From NCBI GenBank assembly GCA_023388055.1, contig JAEWGW010000003.1, positions 124,001 to 188,000 of the forward strand: 64,000 nucleotides of DNA, in the 5' to 3' direction. The notes beneath the pieces were generated by a model, which was not told the origin of the DNA, made no database searches, and was given only the letters and a program-made list of their open reading frames with translations. This document shows positions 8,728 through 16,441 of this stretch, piece after piece. This stretch comes from Bacillota bacterium. Its GTDB lineage: Bacteria > Bacillota > Bacilli > Paenibacillales > NBRC-103111. Within the stretch, counting starts at the first letter, position 1. Each line of letters begins with the position of its first letter. The position numbers and the translations under genes are program-made.

Positions 8728-8912
8728 GATAGCGAACATCAAATGATTGCTATCCTCGGAAAAGCTGCAAAAAGGCGGGAATAGCATACATAAAATGTTC
8801 GCTATCGGCTGTTGAGAGGCTAAAAACCGCTGCAAAATGGGCAATAGCATACATTTTTAGATCGCTATTGAGGGAAAAACCACCCTTCACGCGAAATAGC
8901 ATACATTGTTTG
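8728..8912. repeat. Phased repeat element B (four copies, 52-bp step)
   Basis: ATAGC followed by NNACAT starts at 8729, 8781, 8844 and 8896: steps of 52, 63 and 52. The first three copies each run into an inverted arm ending GCTAT (ATGATTGCTAT, ATGTTCGCTAT, GATCGCTAT), so each copy is itself a small hairpin. The filler GCTGCAAAAAGGCG/GCTGCAAAATGGGC is repeated as well. It fills the gap between the convergent PH-domain and methyltransferase genes. Confidence 0.8.
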
Positions 8913-9008
8913 GCGCTTACATTCATAACCTAGGAGCTGCAGCATCCCTTCTCTTGTGTGCCGGCTTGTTGCTCCTGCACCGTCGGCGCAGGGGGCCTGC
9001 CTCCTCCA

Positions 9009-9944
9009 TTACCCCTTGGCAGCGGAAGCCACCAGGCTGCAATAGCCCAAACCGCATACCGACGGCTCGGAGTCGAAGCGGTAGCAGCGCTCCAGGAAAG
9101 CCGTCCGGTACTCCGGCGTGTCCATCAGCATACGGAGCGCCTCCCCCGGCAAGGTCCGGGCCAGTGTGCCCGGTCCCGCCAGCCGCACCTCCCGGAGTCC
9201 GGCGGCGGCAAACAGCGCCTTCATCTCCTCCGGCCGGAACGAATACGTCACCGGCCAAGGTGTGCCGCCCCGCTCCATTTGCGCATACACCTGATCCGGA
9301 TCGTCGAACAAACCTGTCTCCAGCAGCACATCCGCCCCTCCGAAGTCCGGCTGCCACTGCTCCCGCTGGGCCCACTCCCGGACATACCAGCGCATAGCTG
9401 TATCCGGGTCCTGCTCATCCACCAGAAAGGGCTTCTTCGATGCAGGGCCAAAGTGCCCCGGATATCCGCCCAGCCGGCTGGAAACGCAGAATACCACCGA
9501 CCTGGCGGACACGCGGATCAGTTCACGGATGACCTCCTCATGCTTAGGGTAGGTATACGAGATTGGGGCATCCAGTGAAATCACCAGATCGAATTGGCTA
9601 TCCCGGCAGGAGCCCAGCTCCGTCAACCGCCCATGCACAAATTCAATCTGCCCGGACACTCCCGCTTCCTCTGCCCGCTCCCTTGCCTTCTCCAGCATAG
9701 GCAGGGAAATATCCAGATGCGTCACCTGCAGCCCCTTCTGCGCCAGCCATACGGAGAAACGTCCCGTGCCTCCCCCTGCATCCAGCACCGTTTTCACCCC
9801 ATCCAGCCGGCTTTCGATCTCCCGCTCCAAATGGGCGTGCAGAATCTGGTCATCCCGAAATAGCCTATCCCGGCTAACCTCTTCCCCCGGCTTCTGCGGC
9901 AAGCTCCAAAACCTCTCCGCCACTTGTTCATAATCACGTTTCAT
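9009..9944 (-). CDS. Class I SAM-dependent methyltransferase
   Basis: A 311-residue methyltransferase with the glycine-rich SAM-binding motif VLDAGGGTGRFSVWLA near residue 60, then THLDISLPML (acidic residue binding the ribose) and FDLVISLDAPISYTYP (motif IV). The substrate cannot be predicted. The start at 9944 (MKRDYEQ) has GGGAGAGGG upstream; the open frame extends seven codons further without a better site. The gene is on the same strand as the ATP-grasp protein upstream, but about 200 bases of hairpin-rich sequence separate them. Confidence 0.85.
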   Translation of the reverse strand: MKRDYEQVAERFWSLPQKPGEEVSRDRLFRDDQILHAHLEREIESRLDGVKTVLDAGGGTGRFSVWLAQKGLQVTHLDISLPMLEKARERAEEAGVSGQIEFVHGRLTELGSCRDSQFDLVISLDAPISYTYPKHEEVIRELIRVSARSVVFCVSSRLGGYPGHFGPASKKPFLVDEQDPDTAMRWYVREWAQREQWQPDFGGADVLLETGLFDDPDQVYAQMERGGTPWPVTYSFRPEEMKALFAAAGLREVRLAGPGTLARTLPGEALRMLMDTPEYRTAFLERCYRFDSEPSVCGLGYCSLVASAAKG

Positions 9945-9965
9945 TCGTTTACCCTCTCCCCTCAT

Positions 9966-10147
9966 TAATCACATGAAAAAAGCCACAGGAAACCAGGGAC
10001 TTGATCTTCGACAAGTCGCCCGGCGCCTATGGCCCCAAACGGTAGGCATCCGATCCCGGATGCATCCGGCTATTACCGGACTTACATGCTGCTATTGTAG
10101 CAGCACTCCCCAGTACCTTCCAGGTAAAAAAACGGTATAATGATCCT
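9966..10147. other. Hairpin-rich intergenic region between ATP-grasp and methyltransferase genes
   Basis: Several stems are visible: GACTTG/CAAGTC (9998-10017), CATCCG/CGGATG (about 10046-10061), CCGG/CCGG, and a strong eight-pair stem TGCTGCTA/TAGCAGCA (10087-10105, loop TTG). No T run follows the strong stem on either strand, so a plain terminator is not clear. On the minus strand the region would be the leader of the methyltransferase mRNA. It matches no riboswitch consensus that I could recall. Confidence 0.4.
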
Positions 10148-10999
10148 CTACTCGGCTCCCCGCTTGGCCTTCGTACACTTCAAGCTGTATATCCGGCCAT
10201 ACGCCTTGCCGTACTGGACGATGCGACGGAGCATACGGTCGTCCGAGAGCTTGGTGAACGGGCAGGGATCCGGATAGGTGTTCACCTCCAGAATCCAGGG
10301 ATGCAGGCCCTTGTCCAGCGCGATATCCACGCCGATTTCCCGGAGACCGGGGTAAGTTCCGCTTAGCTGTACAGCCGCCTTCACACCCAACCGGTTCATG
10401 GAGTCGATCAGAGCTGTCCGTTTGGTCATAGAGGTATGAGTCTCCAATAACGTCTCCACCGGATAAATGGTTCCTCCTTGGCTTCCGTTGGTCACCACCT
10501 TGCGGGGATGGGCCACCCGCCCGGCGATCCCCGTCGCCTCCCACCCTCCCTTGGGACTTGTTTGCACCATGACCCGGATATCGAAGGGCCGGCTCTCATA
10601 CGTAAGCAGCCGTATCCCCTTCTGCACGAGATACGGCTTGCCCAACGTCTCACCGGCCAGGGCATGGTACAGCTTGTCAAAGCCGGTAAAGCTGCTCACC
10701 CGGGTGCCCGCCTGATACCGGTAACGCTCCTTCTGCCCTGCAGCGCTCCGATTCCCCTCGTTGTCACTTTTCCCTGCTTCCCCACCGGCAGACAGCCTTT
10801 CAACCCGGATGACCCCTATGCCCAAAGAGCCGCAGCAGGGTTTGATATACACCATGCCATACTTCTCCAGCATCCCCAACAGACTGCTTTTGTCCATCCT
10901 CCGCGTAGCCGGAATATGCTTGTTCAGCTCCGGATGTTTCACCAGCACCCGGGTTTTCGTCAGTTTGTTGGATATGCGGCTAACCGCCTTCTCCTTCAT
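10148..10999 (-). CDS. YheC/YheD-family ATP-grasp protein (spore-coat associated)
   Basis: A 283-residue ATP-grasp protein. Recognised by VYIKPCCGSLGIGV (first ATP-contacting strand), VQKGIRLLTYESRPFDIRVMVQ (central signature of the family) and LEVNTYPDP (metal-binding Glu and Asn). In Bacillus the relatives YheC and YheD form rings around the forespore and act in coat assembly; other ATP-grasp enzymes ligate amino acids. The start at 10999 has GGAGGGGAAGCC upstream. It is divergent from the diaminopropionate genes at 11163, 163 bases away. A role with those genes is possible but not shown. Confidence 0.85.
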   Translation of the reverse strand: MKEKAVSRISNKLTKTRVLVKHPELNKHIPATRRMDKSSLLGMLEKYGMVYIKPCCGSLGIGVIRVERLSAGGEAGKSDNEGNRSAAGQKERYRYQAGTRVSSFTGFDKLYHALAGETLGKPYLVQKGIRLLTYESRPFDIRVMVQTSPKGGWEATGIAGRVAHPRKVVTNGSQGGTIYPVETLLETHTSMTKRTALIDSMNRLGVKAAVQLSGTYPGLREIGVDIALDKGLHPWILEVNTYPDPCPFTKLSDDRMLRRIVQYGKAYGRIYSLKCTKAKRGAE

Positions 11000-11162
11000 G
11001 GCTTCCCCTCCGCTCTTGTACCTCTCACAAGTAGAGTACGGCAGCGGCACGGCTTTTGCCTGGGCAATTGGCCCAATCCGCGAACATACCCGGGAAAATC
11101 ATCATAAATTATGGTGACATTCAATTAATGCCGCTGCATCTGGCAGCGAACGGGAGGCGGCT

Positions 11163-13355
11163 ATGCTACCGCTGGATAAAGTGCAGGAGAAGCTGCAGGA
11201 GGTAATCCGGATTTTCCCCTGGTACGAAACTTTGCCGGGAGTCCATCAACCAAACGTTTCCCTGCAGGACCTTCCCCTCATGTCCGCAGAGATTCTCGAG
11301 GCCCATTATTATAACCGAACCCCCGATCCGGCCTTAGCCGTTTACCGGACCTCCGGTACAAGCTCGGGCCGCCGGAAATCCATCTTTTACTCGGATGAGG
11401 ATGACCGGAGCTATGTGGAGATCAAAACCAGGCTGTTCGCGGAGCTGATCGCCGGAAGCGGATGCACCAAGGCGCTGGCCGACATGGGAACGGGCCATGC
11501 AGCCAGCACAGCCCTGGCCATATTCGATCAGCTTGGGCTGGAGGGGCGCGCCATCCAATTCGAGCTGCCGGTGGAGGAGCATATTGAGCAGCTGTTGGCC
11601 TTCCAACCGGATTTGCTGTATACCATGCCGTCCATCCTGGACCATATCGTCCATGCCGCTCCAGACCCCCGCGCCTTCGGCATCCGCCGGATCATTCTGG
11701 TGGGAGAGGTCGCCACCCCCCAGTGGCAGCAGAACATGGCCCGCCTGTTCGGGCTCCAGGAGAGCCATATCACCGACACCTACGGCTCCATTGAAATGGG
11801 GACCATGGCGTATTACTCCCATGAGGCCGGCAGATACCTTCTGGCAGACGGAATCTATGCGGAGGGCATCGGAGCCGATGAGCTGGGTCTGGAGCTGGAG
11901 CCTCTGGGCGCAGATGAACGTATTCTTGCCGTCACCTCCTTCGTCCGCCGGGAGCTGCCTGCCCTCCGTTTTGTCACCTACGATGTGGTCAGGGACCTAA
12001 GGACGGTGACCGTGAACGGCGTGGAGAGGCAGAGCTTCCAGTCCATTGTCAAAAGAGTGGGCAAGGAGCTGAAGCACGGGGAAAAAATCAGCCTGTACGA
12101 TATCGAGCAGGCTGTATACCGGCATGTTCAGGATGCGATCGTCCGGGTTCATGTGCGGGAAAATGCCCTTCGGGTCCACCTCCGCAGCAAATCCCCGCTG
12201 GACCATGCCATTCCCGCCATCCGCAGAGACATCCGGGAATCTGTCCCGGAGATCGGCTTGATGATCCAAAACCGTCTGCTGGACGATATTGAGGTAATAG
12301 CTGTGGAACTGGATGAACCACCGGAGAAAACCCAGGTAAAGAACAAGAAGCTGTATTACGGAGCGGCGGCCAGCCACAGGGAACCACCGGAGGAGGTAAA
12401 CACAGGTTTCCTCTCCACCATCGGGAACACCCCTCTGGTTAAGCTCAGCCGCCTGTTCCCGGAGGACGGAATCACCGTTTACGGCAAGCTGGAGCTCTTG
12501 AATCCGGGAGGCAGCGCCAAGGACCGCCCCGCTCTGCGGATGCTCCAGGAGGCCTGGAAGGAAGGCCGGATCGGCAGGGGAAGCGTGATTATCGAATCCA
12601 GCTCCGGGAATATGGCGATTAGTCTGGCGATGATTTGCCGTTGTCTGGAGCTGCGCTTCATCAGCGTTATCGACCCAAGAACGACAGAGGCCAATATCAA
12701 GATCATGCAGGCCCTTGGCGCGGAAATCAGCTACGTAACCGAACCCGACCCGGCAACAGGAGAGTTCCTGCCCGCCCGGCTGCACCGTGTGGAGCAGCTG
12801 CTCGGGACCATAACGGGCAGCTATTGGCCAAACCAATATGCGAACAAGAACAATTATTTGGCCCATTACCATACCACCATGAAGGAAATTGCGGAGCAGC
12901 TTCACCGGGTGGACTATCTGTTCTGCAGTGTCAGCACCTGCGGGACCATCCGGGGTTTGGCCGAATATGTCAGGGATCACCAGCTTGCCACAAGGATTGT
13001 GGCTGTGGATGCAGAGGGCAGCGCAATTTTCGGCGGCAATCAGGAGAAGCGGCGGTTTCCCGGACTAGGCGCCGGAATTGTCCCTCCCTTCTGCGGTCCG
13101 GATCTGGCAGATCATATCGTGCATGTCTCCGACTGGGAGATGGTGGAGAGCTGCCGGACACTGGCGCAGAAGGAGGGCATTCTGGCCGGTCCCTCCTCCG
13201 GAGGCGTACTGGCAGCCATCCGGAGGCTGGAGCCGCAGCTGCCGCCGGGGGCTGTCTGTGCCGGTATCATCCACGACAAGGGTGAGCGTTACCTGGACAC
13301 CGTCTATTCGGATGCATGGGTCAAAGGCCAGTTCGGCAGACTGCCCGGGGAGTGA
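11163..13355 (+). CDS. Fusion: adenylate-forming (PaaK-like) domain plus SbnA-type 2,3-diaminopropionate synthase
   Basis: A 730-residue two-domain protein. Residues about 1-400 are an adenylate-forming domain like phenylacetate-CoA ligase or F390 synthetase: YRTSGTSSGRRKS is the nucleotide loop and DTYGSIEMG the acyl/AMP signature. Residues about 410-730 are a cysteine-synthase-fold PLP enzyme: NTPLVKLSR, PLP-Lys in GGSAKDRPAL, ESSSGNMAISLA, and a phosphate loop around STCGTIRG. The second half matches SbnA, which joins O-phosphoserine and glutamate to make N-(1-amino-1-carboxy-2-ethyl)-glutamate, the precursor of 2,3-diaminopropionate. The next gene is the matching SbnB. SbnA is normally a stand-alone protein of about 330 residues; the fusion suggests direct onward use of the product. 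GGGAGGCGG marks the start. Confidence 0.85.
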   Translation: MLPLDKVQEKLQEVIRIFPWYETLPGVHQPNVSLQDLPLMSAEILEAHYYNRTPDPALAVYRTSGTSSGRRKSIFYSDEDDRSYVEIKTRLFAELIAGSGCTKALADMGTGHAASTALAIFDQLGLEGRAIQFELPVEEHIEQLLAFQPDLLYTMPSILDHIVHAAPDPRAFGIRRIILVGEVATPQWQQNMARLFGLQESHITDTYGSIEMGTMAYYSHEAGRYLLADGIYAEGIGADELGLELEPLGADERILAVTSFVRRELPALRFVTYDVVRDLRTVTVNGVERQSFQSIVKRVGKELKHGEKISLYDIEQAVYRHVQDAIVRVHVRENALRVHLRSKSPLDHAIPAIRRDIRESVPEIGLMIQNRLLDDIEVIAVELDEPPEKTQVKNKKLYYGAAASHREPPEEVNTGFLSTIGNTPLVKLSRLFPEDGITVYGKLELLNPGGSAKDRPALRMLQEAWKEGRIGRGSVIIESSSGNMAISLAMICRCLELRFISVIDPRTTEANIKIMQALGAEISYVTEPDPATGEFLPARLHRVEQLLGTITGSYWPNQYANKNNYLAHYHTTMKEIAEQLHRVDYLFCSVSTCGTIRGLAEYVRDHQLATRIVAVDAEGSAIFGGNQEKRRFPGLGAGIVPPFCGPDLADHIVHVSDWEMVESCRTLAQKEGILAGPSSGGVLAAIRRLEPQLPPGAVCAGIIHDKGERYLDTVYSDAWVKGQFGRLPGE

Positions 13356-13404
13356 ACCATCCGCTGAAGCAGCTCCGTTTTTTTTGCCGGAAGGAGGAAA
13401 GGTT

Positions 13405-14376
13405 ATGCTGTATCTGAATGACCGGGATATCCGGGCTGTGGGCCTTGACTGGCCTGCTCTACTGGATGCCCTGGAGGCTGCAGTGCATATTGCCGATACC
13501 GGGGATTATGCCCAGCCGATCAAGCCTTATCTGCGGTATGGAGATCCGCGGAACCGGATTATAGCCATGCCCGCTTACGTTGGAGGGACGGTCCAGGCAG
13601 CTGGCATCAAGTGGATCGCCAGCTTCCCGGACAATATCAACCACGGCCTGCCCCGCGCCCACAGTGTAATGGTGCTGAATGACGCGCAGATAGGCGAACC
13701 CTCCGCCATTCTGAATTCGCCGCTGACCAGCATCGTCAGAACTGCTGCTGTGAGCGGGCTCATGATGCGCGCATTCCTGGAGGAGCGGCCGCTGGAGCAG
13801 TTCGAGCTGGGGATTGTAGGCTGGGGGCCTGTGGGCAGGCTCCATTACGAAATGGCCCTGGCCCTTTACGGGGACCGGATTAGACAAGTGCGGATTTACG
13901 ATCTCCGGGAGGTGAATCTGACGGAGGCCGGCGTGCCAGCCCACTGCCTGGAAAAAACCAAGGCAACGGCATCCTGGGAGGAGGTGTACCGGAGTTCGGA
14001 TATCTTTATGACCTGCACCGTTTCCGATCACCGGTATATCCAGCTTCCCCCCGCAGAAGGCCAGCTTCTCCTGAATGTGTCCCTGCGGGATTACCAGCCG
14101 GAGGCGCTGGCAGCGGTGAAAGCCATCATCGTCGATGATTGGCAGGAGGTCTGCCGGGAGAATACAGATATCGAACGGCTCCATCTGGAGCAGGGATTGA
14201 CCCGCTCCGGCACCCGCTCCCTCGCCGACGTCATCTGCCGCCGCGGCCTTGCGGATTTAGCCCCAACGGAGCCCATCCTCTTCTGTCCTATGGGAATGGG
14301 TGTGTTCGATATCGCCACAGCGGTTTATTTTGCCCGCAAGGCCAGAGGATTGGGGATCGGAACAGAGCTTGCGTGA
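13405..14376 (+). CDS. sbnB: SbnB-type N-(2-amino-2-carboxyethyl)-glutamate dehydrogenase (ornithine cyclodeaminase family)
   Basis: A 323-residue NAD-dependent enzyme of the ornithine cyclodeaminase/mu-crystallin family. Visible motifs are GIKWIASFPDN (substrate site), a Rossmann segment ELGIVGWGPVGRLHYE and DIFMTCTVSD. SbnB oxidatively cleaves the SbnA product into 2,3-diaminopropionate and 2-oxoglutarate. The pairing with the SbnA fusion 49 bases upstream on the same strand makes the assignment firm. The start at 13405 follows AAGGAGGAAAGG; the much longer upstream open frame only shadows the first gene. No siderophore synthetase or NRPS is visible in the window, so the use of the product is open. 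Confidence 0.85.
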   Translation: MLYLNDRDIRAVGLDWPALLDALEAAVHIADTGDYAQPIKPYLRYGDPRNRIIAMPAYVGGTVQAAGIKWIASFPDNINHGLPRAHSVMVLNDAQIGEPSAILNSPLTSIVRTAAVSGLMMRAFLEERPLEQFELGIVGWGPVGRLHYEMALALYGDRIRQVRIYDLREVNLTEAGVPAHCLEKTKATASWEEVYRSSDIFMTCTVSDHRYIQLPPAEGQLLLNVSLRDYQPEALAAVKAIIVDDWQEVCRENTDIERLHLEQGLTRSGTRSLADVICRRGLADLAPTEPILFCPMGMGVFDIATAVYFARKARGLGIGTELA

Positions 14377-14406
14377 AGCCTCCGCCCCTATTAACCGGCG
14401 GTATAA

Positions 14407-14443
14407 CAAAAACTCCCGCGCGTAATGCCGCAGGAGTTTTTTC
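14407..14443. terminator. Bidirectional terminator between sbnB and the alcohol dehydrogenase
   Basis: AAAAACTCC and GGAGTTTTTT pair around a GC-rich loop, with T on the plus strand and the complementary run on the other. It serves two convergent genes whose stops are only 77 bases apart. Confidence 0.85.
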
Positions 14444-14453
14444 ATGCTTATTT

Positions 14454-15494
14454 TTACAAGGTAGCCATATCAATAACGAAGCGGTACCGCACATCGCTGG
14501 CGAGAACCCGCTCATAAGCCTCATCCACCTGATCAGCCCGAATGACTTCGATTTGCGGAGCGATGTCATGAGCCGCAGCAAAATCCAGCATCTCCTGGGT
14601 TTCACGGATTCCGCCCACCAGAGAACCGGCCAGGCTCTTGCGTCCCATGATCAGTGAAAATACATGATACTGGTCCGGCTTGCCCGGTGCTCCGACGTTC
14701 ACCAGCGTGCCGTCAATCCGCAGCATGGACAGGTAAGCATCCACATCCAGGTTGGCCGATACCGTGTTCAGGATCAGGTCGAACTTGTTGGCCAGAGCTG
14801 CGAGGGTGCCTTCCTCGCCGGTGGCAAAATAATGGTCCGCGCCGAAGGAACGGGCCTCTGCCTCCTTATCCCGGGACCGGCTGAGCACGGTTACCTCGGC
14901 GCCCATTGCATGGGCGAATTGGATGGCCAGATGACCCAGGCCGCCCACTCCCACAATGGCAACTTTTTTGCCGGGACCCGCTTTCCAATGGCGGAGAGGG
15001 GAATAGGTGGTGATGCCTGCGCACAAAAGCGGGCTTGCTGCATCCAGCTTAAGGGCATCGGGAATCCGAACCACAAACCCTTCGGTCACCACAATCTTTT
15101 GGCTGTAGCCGCCATAGGTGGGGTTGCCGTCATAGTCCAGGGCATTATAGGTGGAAACTACACCCTTGGTGCAGTATTGCTCCTCGCCTTGCAGACAGTA
15201 TTCACATTCCCCGCAGGAATCCACAAAACAGCCCACACCTACACGGTCCCCCACAGCAAACCTCGTCACCTCCGGGCCGACTGCCGCAACAACACCCGCA
15301 ATTTCATGTCCGGGCACCATGGGAAAAATCCCTCCGCCCCACTCCCCGTGGGCGCTGTGTATATCCGAGTGGCAGATGCCGCTGAATTGAATATCGATGA
15401 GGACGTCATGGGACCGCAAGGCCCTGCGTTCAATCACAGTTTTTTCAAAAGGCGCTTTGACGCTGGCTACAGATAAAACATGGGTTTTACACAT
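14454..15494 (-). CDS. Zinc-dependent NAD(P) alcohol/aldehyde dehydrogenase (YahK/CAD type)
   Basis: A 346-residue medium-chain dehydrogenase. The catalytic zinc site is seen in GICHSDIHSAHGEW and GHEIAG; the structural zinc site has the Cys cluster CGECEYC followed by QYC; the cofactor fold has VAIVGVGGLGHLAIQ. The profile matches broad-range NADPH aldehyde reductases such as YahK and YjgB. The start has GGAGGCC upstream. It faces the divergent TetR regulator across 181 bases containing the imperfect palindrome CATTGATTAATG (15535-15546), a candidate operator. Regulation by that TetR protein is inference from the layout. Confidence 0.92.
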   Translation of the reverse strand: MCKTHVLSVASVKAPFEKTVIERRALRSHDVLIDIQFSGICHSDIHSAHGEWGGGIFPMVPGHEIAGVVAAVGPEVTRFAVGDRVGVGCFVDSCGECEYCLQGEEQYCTKGVVSTYNALDYDGNPTYGGYSQKIVVTEGFVVRIPDALKLDAASPLLCAGITTYSPLRHWKAGPGKKVAIVGVGGLGHLAIQFAHAMGAEVTVLSRSRDKEAEARSFGADHYFATGEEGTLAALANKFDLILNTVSANLDVDAYLSMLRIDGTLVNVGAPGKPDQYHVFSLIMGRKSLAGSLVGGIRETQEMLDFAAAHDIAPQIEVIRADQVDEAYERVLASDVRYRFVIDMATL

Positions 15495-15675
15495 GATATG
15501 GCCTCCTTATTTGGTTGCAAAATAATTGTATACTCATTGATTAATGGACACATGTTTATTATTATAAAACCAACAGAAGCGATTGCAATGGTTAAATCGG
15601 GCGCTTTCGTTCAATAATCAACAATCCTGCTTGGATTGTGCATTAGATGATAACAGAAAGATGTGGTGTTGCTAT

Positions 15676-16221
15676 ATGGTGAAAGTAGACCGGCGAATTC
15701 TCAAATCCCAAGAGGCAATCAAAACAGCCTTAATCGCCCTGATGGGCGAAAAACATCTGGATGACATCACCATTCAGGATATTTCGGACAGGGCCAATGT
15801 AAACCGCGGAACCATTTACCTGCATTATCTGGATAAATACGATCTTCTGGACAAGCTGATCGGGGAGCATATGGACCGGCTCCGGGAGCTGTGTGAATCC
15901 TCCTGCCGGCTGGAATGGACGGAGGCTACTCTGGTGTTCTGCGAATATTTCGATGCGCAGTATTCCTTCTTTTCGTTGATGCTGGCCAGCAAGGGCGCCC
16001 CTTATTTTCGCAACCGGTTCCTGGAATTTCTCATTGAGGAATTCCGCTGTGAGCTGGATGTGACCCGCGGGAAGAATGAAGGCATCCGGGAGGAGGTTCT
16101 GGTCCGGTTTACGGCAGCGGCTTACGTGGGGGTGGTGGAGTGGTGGTTCATGAATGAAAAGCCCTTCTCGTACCAGGTACTGGCTGAGCAGCTGGGAGCG
16201 CTGTTGGAACGCAATCTCTAA
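15676..16221 (+). CDS. TetR/AcrR-family regulator (TetR_C_7 type)
   Basis: A 181-residue repressor. The N-terminal DNA-binding helices are ITIQDISDRANVNRGTIYLHYLDKYDL, a very typical TetR helix-turn-helix (shown here only by its known pattern). The C-terminal half ends VEWWFMNEKPFS, the mark of the TetR_C_7 ligand domain. It is divergent from the alcohol dehydrogenase and probably controls it. The start is uncertain: ATG at 15676 begins at VKVDRRILKSQ, where family members begin, but its ribosome site is weak; the open frame continues 31 codons upstream, with another ATG at 15661. Confidence 0.85.
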   Translation: MVKVDRRILKSQEAIKTALIALMGEKHLDDITIQDISDRANVNRGTIYLHYLDKYDLLDKLIGEHMDRLRELCESSCRLEWTEATLVFCEYFDAQYSFFSLMLASKGAPYFRNRFLEFLIEEFRCELDVTRGKNEGIREEVLVRFTAAAYVGVVEWWFMNEKPFSYQVLAEQLGALLERNL

Positions 16222-16225
16222 AAAA

Positions 16226-16262
16226 AGAGGCTCCTCGTCCTCTCGAAAGGATGAAGCCTCCA
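16226..16262. terminator. Hairpin after the TetR gene
   Basis: GAGGCT pairs with AGCCTC, and TCGTCC with GGATGA inside it, with a small bulge. The run of seven A on the left makes it a good terminator on the minus strand; on the plus strand, where the TetR gene reads in, there is no T run. It may still stall or protect the TetR transcript. Confidence 0.5.
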
Positions 16263-16441
16263 TTAATCTGCACACTTGTGATTCTTTTCACTTTCCAAAT
16301 ATTTACACTCTGTTACTATGGGATTGTATTGCATAATTACATTATTTTTACATATGAAAGGAGGGCTCTTAGTCCGTATTGGCTTCAAGCTTAAACGTGC
16401 AAGGTTACGATTCTCACTTCAAAATGAAGGGTAGGAAAACC

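Noticed and set aside
8728..8912. Element B as a CRISPR array
   Set aside because: The repeated words are short and imperfect, the units are self-complementary, there are only four copies, and no cas gene is in the window.
9966..10147. Cyclic-di-GMP or cobalamin riboswitch
   Set aside because: Pieces such as AGCCACAGGAAACC looked suggestive, but the conserved core sequences of these classes are not present in order on either strand.
13078..13404. Long N-terminal extension of the SbnB frame
   Set aside because: It overlaps the end of the SbnA fusion in another frame; AAGGAGGAAAGG before 13405 and the family start point give the real start.
16354..16434. 26-codon leader peptide frame before the NlpC/P60 gene
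   Set aside because: It has an ATG and overlaps the true start region, but no ribosome site upstream; the AAAGGAGGG lies inside it. Not supported enough to call.
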